A DNA stretch of 64,000 nt from CAVQXR01 sp963717955. Its GTDB lineage: Bacteria; Actinomycetota; Thermoleophilia; Gaiellales; Gaiellaceae. Numbering within the stretch: position 1 is the stretch's first letter; every line of letters starts with the position of its first letter. Both the position numbers and the translations under genes were made by a program. Positions 43,442-50,611 of this stretch are shown here, in pieces. Where the stretch lies: assembly GCA_963717955.1 (NCBI GenBank), contig CAVQXR010000002.1:248001-312000 (forward strand), written 5' to 3'. The notes beneath the pieces are model-generated. The model ran no database searches. It was given only the letters and a program-made list of their open reading frames with translations, and was not told the origin of the DNA.

Positions 43442-45520
43442 CTACCGGAGGCCCGGGAGCGGCAGCTCCCGGTGATGGGGTAGCGGGAGGGCCGGGTCGG
43501 TGGAGTCGATCTCGCGTGCCAGCCGATGCCCGGAGAACACGGCGTCTGCGATGAAGCCGGGCGAGACACAGTCGCCGATCCGGAACACCCCCTCGATTCC
43601 CTCGGCCTGCCATGCGGCGTCGTCGTTTCTGAGCTCGCGGTAGAGCGCGTCGGTCGAGAGGCGCTGGGTGACGAGCACGATCGCGTCGACGTCGCGTTCC
43701 CACGGCTCCCCGAACTCGGTCTCGCCGCGGATCCCGCCCGCCTCGACCGCGGTCACGGTCGCGTTGCGGGTCATCCCCACCCCGACCTCGTGCAGCCGGC
43801 GGCGTAGCAGGGGGCCCTCGAGCGTCGCGTCGCACGCCGGCGCGACGACGTCGAACGGGGTGACGAGCTCGACCTCGTGACCGTCGAGCGCGAGCTTCTC
43901 GGCCATGCCGGCGCCGATGAAGTAGCCCTCGCCGTCGTAGACGGCCACCCGCTTCCCCGGGGGCGCCTTGCCGTCGACCATCACCTGCTCGGGGGTGAGG
44001 ACGTGTGCGTGCGAGGCGTCGGCGCCGGGGATCGGCTCGTGGGTAACCGAGTTCAGGCCGTCGACGGCCCACGCGGCCCCGGTTGCGAGCACGACCAGCT
44101 CGGCACCGTACTCGCGGACCCCCTGCGCATCGAGCTGCATGCCGGTCAGCACCTCGACGTTCCGGAGCCGGTCGATCTGGATGCGACGCCAGTTGACGAC
44201 GCGAGCCCATTCGCCCAGGCCGGGAAGCAGCGGGATCCAGCGCATGATCCCGCCGATGTCGTCGCCGCCCTCGGCGAGGTGAACGCGCCGGAAGCCGCGC
44301 TTCCCGAGCACGATCGCGCACTCCATGCCTGCCGGGCCCGCGCCGACCACCAGCACGTCGCGGTCGGCATTCGCAGCCCGGTCGAACCGCTCAGGGTGCC
44401 ATCCGCGGCGGAATTCCTCGCCGGCGGTCGCGTTCTGGGTGCAGCCGAGGTGCATGAGCGTGTCGCCCTTGGCGATGCACACGTTGCAGCCGATGCACTC
44501 GCGCACCTCACCGTACCGGCCCTCCTCGATCTTCCTCGGAAGGAACGGGTCGGCGATCGACGGCCGGGCCGCGCCGATGATGTCCCAGACGCCGGAGCTG
44601 ACGATCTCGGCCATACGGTCGGGGTTCGTGAGCCGGGCCACGCCGACGATCGGCTTGGGCGTCGCCTCGCGGACGCGGCCGGTCCATTCGAGCTGGTACC
44701 CCTCGTCGAAGAACCGGGACGCGCCCGAGTCGAGCGACCAGTCGACGATCGAGCCGACGTTCACGTCCCAGAGGTCGACGAGGTCGTCCGCGAGGTGGAC
44801 GAACTCGAGCGCCTCGTCGACGCCGAGGCCGGGGGTGAGGTCGACACCGATGCGGACCGCGACCGCTGCCCGGTCGGCGACCGCCTCGTGAATGGCCTCG
44901 AGCGTCTCGATCCACATCCGCGCCCGGTTCTCGAGCGAGCCGCCGTACTCGTCGGTGCGCTTGTTGTAGAAGGGCGAGAGGAACTGGTTGAGCAGGTAGC
45001 TGTGCCCGCCGTAGGCATAGACGATGTCGAACCCGACCTCGACCGACCGGGCGGCCGCGCGCGCCCAGTCGGCCTGCACCCGCCGGATGTCGTCGCGTTC
45101 CATCTCCTTCGGCACCACGAGCGGGTGGTAGTCGCCTGCGAGCTGTGAGGGCGCGATCGAGACCCAGCGGGTCTCGGGCTGCTGCCCGTGGACGCCGGAG
45201 TGCGTCAACTCGATCCCGGCGAGTGCGCCGTGCTCGTGCGCCGCATCGCACATCAGCGCCAGGTTCGCGTAGTCCCCGTCGTCCCAGACCTGTGCGGAGA
45301 CGTACGGGGACTCGTCGGAGTCGTAGCTGACCGGGGCGTACTCCGTGCAGACCGCGGCCCAGCCGCCCTCCGCCTTGATGCCCCGGTGAGCGGCTTGGGA
45401 GCCCGGCTTCCGGGTGCCGAAGCCGGTGCAGTGCGGCACCTGGTAGAAGCGGTTACGAAGGGTCTTCGGCCCGATCGGGATCGGCTCGAAGAGAATGTCG
45501 TGGCGGCGGTCGCGAGCCAT
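43442..45520 (-). CDS. Trimethylamine/dimethylamine/histamine dehydrogenase-like iron-sulfur flavoprotein
   Basis: Protein of 692 residues: N-terminal old-yellow-enzyme barrel (1 to about 340), a [4Fe-4S] cluster with Cys342, 345, 348 and 360 (CIGCNVC, LGCTQN), and a C-terminal FAD/ADP-binding oxidoreductase region (VLVVGAGPAGMECA). The N-terminus is strikingly close to trimethylamine dehydrogenase (ARDRRHDILFEPIPIGPKT, RNRFYQVPHC). Cys31 in PHCTGFG matches the Cys that covalently holds FMN in TMADH. The catalytic YAYGGHSY and the Asp of DWSLDSG are kept. Two of the three aromatic residues of the TMADH substrate pocket are conserved or equivalent (Tyr in CTEYAPV, Trp in VDWSL) but the third (Trp355) is replaced by a Gly (IAKGDTL), suggesting another amine. 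ATG 45520 has TAGACT 6 bases upstream. Confidence 0.88.
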   Translation of the reverse strand: MARDRRHDILFEPIPIGPKTLRNRFYQVPHCTGFGTRKPGSQAAHRGIKAEGGWAAVCTEYAPVSYDSDESPYVSAQVWDDGDYANLALMCDAAHEHGALAGIELTHSGVHGQQPETRWVSIAPSQLAGDYHPLVVPKEMERDDIRRVQADWARAAARSVEVGFDIVYAYGGHSYLLNQFLSPFYNKRTDEYGGSLENRARMWIETLEAIHEAVADRAAVAVRIGVDLTPGLGVDEALEFVHLADDLVDLWDVNVGSIVDWSLDSGASRFFDEGYQLEWTGRVREATPKPIVGVARLTNPDRMAEIVSSGVWDIIGAARPSIADPFLPRKIEEGRYGEVRECIGCNVCIAKGDTLMHLGCTQNATAGEEFRRGWHPERFDRAANADRDVLVVGAGPAGMECAIVLGKRGFRRVHLAEGGDDIGGIMRWIPLLPGLGEWARVVNWRRIQIDRLRNVEVLTGMQLDAQGVREYGAELVVLATGAAWAVDGLNSVTHEPIPGADASHAHVLTPEQVMVDGKAPPGKRVAVYDGEGYFIGAGMAEKLALDGHEVELVTPFDVVAPACDATLEGPLLRRRLHEVGVGMTRNATVTAVEAGGIRGETEFGEPWERDVDAIVLVTQRLSTDALYRELRNDDAAWQAEGIEGVFRIGDCVSPGFIADAVFSGHRLAREIDSTDPALPLPHHRELPLPGLR

Positions 45521-45526
45521 CCTGGC

Positions 45527-45532
45527 AGTCTA
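45527..45532 (-). promoter_or_regulatory. Candidate -10 box of the amine-dehydrogenase-like gene
   Basis: TAGACT on the minus strand, 6 bases before ATG 45520. Confidence 0.5.
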
Positions 45533-45663
45533 GGAGCCACGCGTCTCGGCCCGCCCGGGGCCGATCGTCGTCCAGAGTCAGACGATTGTGCTCGTCGACG
45601 AGCAGACGGGGCTCGCGCCCCGTCGTGCCTCCCTTGAGTCCCTGTTGCAGGCCGAGTCGAGCT

Positions 45664-46941
45664 CTAACGAGTTGCTGCGACGGCGACCGTCGCCGCAACC
45701 TGGTCGAGCGCGGCGCCGATCCCGGCTGCGATCTCGTCGAGCTCGGCACGCGTGACGATCAGGGCGGGCGAGATCTGGAGCGCGCCGCCGACGAGCGTCC
45801 GCGTCAGGACGCCGTTCGCCCGGCAGGCAAGCCGGAGCCGATCCGCGAGCGTCGCGTCCGCAGCGATCAACTCGGGGTCGGGCTGGACGGCGGCGATGAC
45901 GCCGACCCCCGAGCGGACCTCGGCGACCAGGGGGTGGTCGGCGAGCGGCGCGAGCGCTGCGGTCAGCTCCTGCTCGAGCTCGAGCGCGCGGGCCGGGAGC
46001 CGCTCGCTCTCCATGATGTCGAGGTTCGGGTGTGCCGCCGCCGTCGCGGTGGCGTGGCCCGAATACGTGTACCCGTGCCGGAACATCCCCGCCTCGCCGT
46101 TCCAGAACGGCTCGGAGATACGCGGGCCGACGATGACGCCGCCGAGCGGCACGTAGCCGGAGGTGATCCCCTTCGCGAAGGTCGCCATGTCCGGCTCGAG
46201 CCCGAACCGGCTGCTCGCGAACCAGTCACCCACGCGCCCGTAGCCGCAGATCACCTCGTCCGAGATGTAGAGGACGTCGGCATCACGGCACACCTGCCGC
46301 ACCTCTTGCAGGTAGCCCGGCGGGGGCGCGAGCGCGCCGCCCGCGCCGATCACCGGCTCGGCGATGAATGCGGCCACGCGCTCGGCGCCGATCCGGCCGA
46401 TCGCGTCGCGCAGCGAGTCCGCCGAGTTCCACTGCACCTGGGCGGCGTCGGCGACGAGCGTGCCGAGCCCGGCCTTGAAGACGTCGGCGCCGGCGAGGCT
46501 CGTGCCGTACGCGGCCATGCCGTGGTAGGCGCGCTCCCGCGAGATGACCACACGCTTCTCTGGCTGCCCGACGTGGCTCCAGTACCGGCGCGCCAGCTTC
46601 GCCGCCGTCTCGATCGCCTCGGCCCCGCCGCTCGTGAAGAAGATGCGCGCGCCGGGCATCGGCGCGATCGCGGCGATCCGGTCTGCCAGCTCGCTGGTCG
46701 GACGTGTCGAGAAGTCGTCGTAGGCCGAGTACGCGGGCAGCTTGCGCATCTGGGCGGCGACGGCGTCGACGATCTCGTCGCGCCCGTACCCGACGTTGCA
46801 GTACCAGAGACTTGCGGTCGCATCGAGGTAGCGCCGGCCATCTTCGTCCCAGACGTGGACACCGTCTGCCCGATCGAGGATGAACTCGCCGTTCTGCTCG
46901 ACGGCCTGCATGTTCGCGACGGGGTGCCAGAAGTGTGTCAT
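45664..46941 (-). CDS. Class III (omega) aminotransferase
   Basis: PLP-dependent aminotransferase of 425 residues. Features in order: HPVANMQAVEQNGEFIL at the N-terminus, FFTSGGAEAIETAAKLAR, the YHGM motif, the Asp of ISDEVICGYGR, and the PLP Lys257 in FAKGITSGYVPLGG. The start HFWHPVANM is typical of omega-amino acid:pyruvate and related aminotransferases acting on terminal amines. Its promoter lies in only 23 bases shared with the divergent kinase-phospho-lyase gene. ATG 46941 has TACGCT 7 bases upstream. A further class III domain lies in the divergent gene. Confidence 0.9.
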   Translation of the reverse strand: MTHFWHPVANMQAVEQNGEFILDRADGVHVWDEDGRRYLDATASLWYCNVGYGRDEIVDAVAAQMRKLPAYSAYDDFSTRPTSELADRIAAIAPMPGARIFFTSGGAEAIETAAKLARRYWSHVGQPEKRVVISRERAYHGMAAYGTSLAGADVFKAGLGTLVADAAQVQWNSADSLRDAIGRIGAERVAAFIAEPVIGAGGALAPPPGYLQEVRQVCRDADVLYISDEVICGYGRVGDWFASSRFGLEPDMATFAKGITSGYVPLGGVIVGPRISEPFWNGEAGMFRHGYTYSGHATATAAAHPNLDIMESERLPARALELEQELTAALAPLADHPLVAEVRSGVGVIAAVQPDPELIAADATLADRLRLACRANGVLTRTLVGGALQISPALIVTRAELDEIAAGIGAALDQVAATVAVAATR

Positions 46942-46948
46942 GACCCGC

Positions 46949-46954
46949 AGCGTA
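46949..46954 (-). promoter_or_regulatory. Candidate -10 box of the aminotransferase gene
   Basis: TACGCT on the minus strand, 7 bases before ATG 46941. It abuts the AGGAG ribosome site (46956-46960) of the divergent gene. Confidence 0.45.
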
Positions 46955-46964
46955 CAGGAGCGAC

Positions 46965-49949
46965 GTGCCGCATACTGGCGCGATCGAGGCGTCCAGGGCG
47001 ACACCTACCGGAAATCCCTTTGCCGGCCACGAGCTCCGAAGCCCGGCGCTCCCGCTCGAGGTCGCCCATGCGGTCGCGCGGGAGCGGTTCGGCGTGGACG
47101 GTGCGGCCTCTCCGCTCGGGAGCCACCAGGATCAGAACGTCCTGATCGACGCGGCCCGGGCACGGGCCGTCCTCAAGGTGGCCAACTCCGTGTTCTCCCG
47201 TGAGGAGCTCGAGCTGCAGAACGCCGCGATGCACCACCTCGCGGCCGCCGGCCTTCCGTTCGCGGTGCCGGTGCCGGTCGCCACGCTGGACGGCAGCGAG
47301 CTCATCGAGGTGGAGCACGAGGGCGAGCGCTACCACGTTCGGCTCGTCACCTTCGTCGAGGGGGAGACGCTGGACGGCGTCCGGTATCTGGCGCCGACGA
47401 TCCTGCGCGACCTCGGCGCGATGGCGGCGCGAACGGTCGTGGCACTCGGGACGTTCGATCATCCCGGCGCCGACCGCACCCTGCAGTGGGATCTTCAGCA
47501 TGCGCGCGCCGTGGTCGACGCGCTCGGCCCGCTCGTCGTGGATGCACGGCGGCGCGCGCTCGGCGAGCGCGTCCTCCACGAGGCCGAAGCCGCGCTCGCG
47601 CCGCTGCTGCCCGCCCTGAGGCGGCAGGTGATCCACGGTGACGTCACCGACTACAACGTCGTCTTCCGACGCGACCCCGCCGGTCGCCCGCGTCCGTGCG
47701 GTCTGATCGACCTCGGCGACATGGCCCGCTCCTGGTTGGCGGCGGAGCCGGCCGTGCTCTGTGCGTCGCTCTTCCACCACGATCCCGCGCGGGCGCTGCA
47801 GACCGCGGTGGCCGTCGTCGGCGCGTTCCACTCGGTGCAGCCGCTGTCGGAGGAGGAGGTGGCGGCTCTCTGGCCGCTGATCGCGACGCGGGCCTCCTCG
47901 TGTGCGATCTCGACCGATCAGCAGGCGAGCCTCGAGCCTGGCAACCCGTATGCGGCCGGCGCGCTCGAGAGCGACTGGGGGATTCTCGAGGCCGCTGCGC
48001 CTGTTCCGTTCGCGCTCGCCCACGCGGCGCTGCGCGAGGCGTGCGGCCTGCCTCCGTCGCCGACGGCCGCCCTCGTGAGCCGGCGCCTGCGGGAGCTCGA
48101 CCCACCGCCGATCGTGGACCTCGTCGGCGAGCTGCGGCCGCTCGACCTCTCGGTCTGCACGGATGCGCTCACAGACGGCGCCTGGGAGCATCCGGACGCG
48201 GTGCGAGCGTCGGTCACCGCCTCGCCGGGCCAGAGGGTCGGCCGCTACGGCGAGCCCAGGCTCACAGCGGCTCGCCGCGACAGCAGTGACGAGCCGGCGT
48301 CGCTGCACCTCGGCGCCGACCTGTTCGTTCCGCCCGGCACGCCCGTGCGCACGCCGATCGACGGGGAGGTGGTCCGCGCGGGCGCCGGTGAGATCCTCAT
48401 CCGCGCCGCCGACGTCGACCTCCGTCTCGCCGGGATCGAGCCTCACGTCGTCGAGGGGCCGGTCTCCGCCGGCGACGCGGTGGGGTGCGTGGCGGACGCA
48501 GCCGCCGGCAGCCTGCTTCCGGCGCACGTCCACGTCCAGCTGTGCGTGGAGCCGCTCGACGACCTACCGGGCCTCGTCCCGCCGTCGCTCGGCCAGGCCT
48601 GGCTCGCGCTGTGCCCCGACCCGTCGCCGCTCGTGGGGACGGACGCGGCGGCAGGGGCGACCGCGGCAGACGAGCTCCTGACAGTTCGGCGGACGGTGGT
48701 CGCGAGCCCCCAGGTTCACTACTACGAGGAACCGCCCGAGATCGAGCGAGGGTACCGCCACCATCTCTACGACACCTCGGGTCGCGCCTACCTCGACATG
48801 GTCAACAACGTCGCGATCCTCGGTCACAGCCATCCGCGGGTCGAGCGAGCGGCCGCGCGGCAGCTCCGGCTGCTCAACACGAACTCGCGCTTTCTCTACT
48901 CCGCGATGGCGCGGTTCGCGGAGCGGCTCGTGTCTCTCGCGCCGGACGGGCTCGAGGCCGTGTTTCTCGTCAGCTCCGGCAGCGAGGCGAACGACCTCGC
49001 GCTGCGGCTCGTGCGCGACGTGACCGGTCGTCGGGACGTGCTCTGCATCCAGGGCGGCTACCACGGGTGGACGACCGCGACGTACGAGGTCTCGACCTCG
49101 CTCTTCGACAACCCGCGCGCCGCCGAGAGCAGACCGCCGTGGATCCATCCGGTCGAGGCCCCGAGCCTCCTTCGTGGCCGGTTCCAGGGCGAGGACGCCG
49201 GGCCTCGCTACGCGGCCGCGGTGCGGGACACCGTTCGCTCGCTCGTCGCCGAAGGCCGCCCGCCGGCGGCGCTGATCTGCGAGCCGCTGTTCGGGAACGC
49301 CGGCGGGGTTCCGCTGCCGGACGGGTATCTCACGGCGGTCTACGCGACGGTGCGCGAGGCCGGAGGGCTCTGCATCGCCGACGAGGTCCAGGTCGGCTAC
49401 GGGCGTCTCGGCGAGTGCTTCTGGGCGTTCGAGCAGCAGGATGTCGTGCCCGACGTGATCACGATCGCGAAGGCGACCGGCAACGGGCACCCGGTGGCGG
49501 CCGTGATCACGACGCGGGCGCTCGCGGATGCGTTCGGCCGGGATTCGTCCTGGTTCTCGTCGGTCGGCGGCAGTCCGGTCAGCTGCGAGGTCGGGCTCGC
49601 CGTGCTGGACGTGATGGCCGAGGAAGGGCTGCAGGAGAACGCGCGCGTCGTCGGCGCCCACCTGCGCGGCCGCCTCGCCGGGCTCGTCGAGCGCTTCCCG
49701 ATCTGCGGCGCCGTGCACGGGATGGGCCTCTACCTCGGCCTCGAGCTCGTGCGCGACCGCGAGACGCTCGAGCCGGCGACCGAGGAGACCTACGCGATCT
49801 GCGAGCGGATGCTCGAGCTCGGGGTCGTGATCCAGCCCACGGGCGACTTCGAGAACGTGCTCAAGATCAAGCCGCCCCTCTGCCTGACGCGCGACAGCGC
49901 GGACTTCTTCGTCGACACCTTGACCCGAGTGCTCGAGACCGGCTGGTAG
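46965..49949 (+). CDS. Three-domain fusion: APH-type kinase, LytM-like domain, class III aminotransferase/phospho-lyase
   Basis: Protein of 994 residues. Residues about 25-390 are an aminoglycoside phosphotransferase-like kinase: HGDVTDYN (His224, Asp226, Asn231) is the catalytic loop and the Asp of LIDLGD (249) the metal ligand. Residues about 420-540 resemble an M23/LytM beta domain with HLGAD (His448, Asp452) and HVH (521-523) metal ligands. Residues about 560-994 are a class III PLP enzyme with Lys836 in IAKATGNGH. In animals, hydroxylysine kinase and the 5-phosphohydroxylysine and ethanolamine-phosphate phospho-lyases are separate homologues of the outer domains, so this fusion probably phosphorylates an amino alcohol and eliminates phosphate. 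The role of the LytM-like part is obscure; no signal peptide precedes it. GTG 46965 has AGGAG 4 bases upstream. Confidence 0.88.
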   Translation: MPHTGAIEASRATPTGNPFAGHELRSPALPLEVAHAVARERFGVDGAASPLGSHQDQNVLIDAARARAVLKVANSVFSREELELQNAAMHHLAAAGLPFAVPVPVATLDGSELIEVEHEGERYHVRLVTFVEGETLDGVRYLAPTILRDLGAMAARTVVALGTFDHPGADRTLQWDLQHARAVVDALGPLVVDARRRALGERVLHEAEAALAPLLPALRRQVIHGDVTDYNVVFRRDPAGRPRPCGLIDLGDMARSWLAAEPAVLCASLFHHDPARALQTAVAVVGAFHSVQPLSEEEVAALWPLIATRASSCAISTDQQASLEPGNPYAAGALESDWGILEAAAPVPFALAHAALREACGLPPSPTAALVSRRLRELDPPPIVDLVGELRPLDLSVCTDALTDGAWEHPDAVRASVTASPGQRVGRYGEPRLTAARRDSSDEPASLHLGADLFVPPGTPVRTPIDGEVVRAGAGEILIRAADVDLRLAGIEPHVVEGPVSAGDAVGCVADAAAGSLLPAHVHVQLCVEPLDDLPGLVPPSLGQAWLALCPDPSPLVGTDAAAGATAADELLTVRRTVVASPQVHYYEEPPEIERGYRHHLYDTSGRAYLDMVNNVAILGHSHPRVERAAARQLRLLNTNSRFLYSAMARFAERLVSLAPDGLEAVFLVSSGSEANDLALRLVRDVTGRRDVLCIQGGYHGWTTATYEVSTSLFDNPRAAESRPPWIHPVEAPSLLRGRFQGEDAGPRYAAAVRDTVRSLVAEGRPPAALICEPLFGNAGGVPLPDGYLTAVYATVREAGGLCIADEVQVGYGRLGECFWAFEQQDVVPDVITIAKATGNGHPVAAVITTRALADAFGRDSSWFSSVGGSPVSCEVGLAVLDVMAEEGLQENARVVGAHLRGRLAGLVERFPICGAVHGMGLYLGLELVRDRETLEPATEETYAICERMLELGVVIQPTGDFENVLKIKPPLCLTRDSADFFVDTLTRVLETGW

Positions 49950-50035
49950 GAGGCGCCGTTGGCGCTACTTCGGGGCGTCGGGCGGGTACCGAGAAACCTG
50001 CCCGCCCCGGCCTTCCTGAGCGCCGGTCAGGGCAG

Positions 50036-50051
50036 GTGCTAGCGTTAGCAC
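50036..50051. promoter_or_regulatory. Candidate MarR operator
   Basis: GTGCTAgcgtTAGCAC, a perfect 6-4-6 inverted repeat ending 3 bases before the marR ATG. A TANNNT box (TAGCGT, 50040-50045) lies inside it, so a bound repressor would block transcription. Confidence 0.6.
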
Positions 50052-50054
50052 AGA

Positions 50055-50528
50055 ATGGTTGAGCATGCAACTGTACGGTCCGGCGTCCGGCTGGGCGAGC
50101 GGGAGCTCGGCGCGTGGCGGGGGTTCCTGCGGGTGCACGCCGCGCTCGTCAGGGAGCTCGACGCGCAGCTCGTCGCGGCCCACGGGCTGCCGCTCTCGTC
50201 CTACGAGGTGCTGCTCGTGCTCGAGGACGCGCCGGAGGGTCGGCTGCGGATGTCGGAGATCGCCGACCTCGTGCTGCTGTCTCGAAGCGGAGTCACGCGG
50301 CTCGTCGACCGGCTCGAGGCAGACGGTCTCATCGAGCGCGTCTCGTGCCCGACCGACCGTCGCGGCCTGCACGCGGTGCTGACCGAGCGAGGGCGCCGGC
50401 GACTTCGCGAGGTTCGTCCGGCGCACCTCGCAGATGTGCGGGCACGGTTCGTCTCGAAGTTCACCGCAGACGAGCTGGACGAGCTCGCCGGGTACTGGGA
50501 GCGCCTGCTGCCCGGCGCGTCCGCGTGA
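50055..50528 (+). CDS. MarR family transcriptional regulator
   Basis: DNA-binding regulator of 157 residues with a winged helix: RLRMSEIADLVLLSRSGVTRLVDRLEADGLIERV followed by the wing CPTDRRGLHAVLTERGR. Helices for dimerisation flank it. MarR proteins usually repress their own gene and a neighbouring catabolic or efflux gene until a small acid or phenolic ligand binds. A palindrome directly upstream is a likely autoregulatory operator. The gene lies 84 bases before hyuA3, on the same strand, and hyuA3 also has a candidate promoter of its own. Confidence 0.9.
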   Translation: MVEHATVRSGVRLGERELGAWRGFLRVHAALVRELDAQLVAAHGLPLSSYEVLLVLEDAPEGRLRMSEIADLVLLSRSGVTRLVDRLEADGLIERVSCPTDRRGLHAVLTERGRRRLREVRPAHLADVRARFVSKFTADELDELAGYWERLLPGASA

Positions 50529-50599
50529 AGGTCCTCGCCCTCCAGCACGACCACGACTCACCGCTCGGATCCGCCGAGCGGCTGCTCCTGGGCTTCTCG

Positions 50600-50605
50600 T
50601 AGGAT
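50600..50605 (+). promoter_or_regulatory. Candidate -10 box of the third hyuA gene
   Basis: TAGGAT, 6 bases before ATG 50612, with no ribosome site. Confidence 0.5.
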
Positions 50606-50611
50606 CCCCGG

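Noticed and set aside
42231..44321. 696-codon minus-strand frame covering pxpA and part of the flavoprotein gene
   Set aside because: Overlaps two well-identified genes in a different frame and is Arg-rich throughout.
48300..48580. Separate M23 peptidase gene inside the kinase/phospho-lyase gene
   Set aside because: No start, stop or signal peptide separates it; the frame runs through all three domains.
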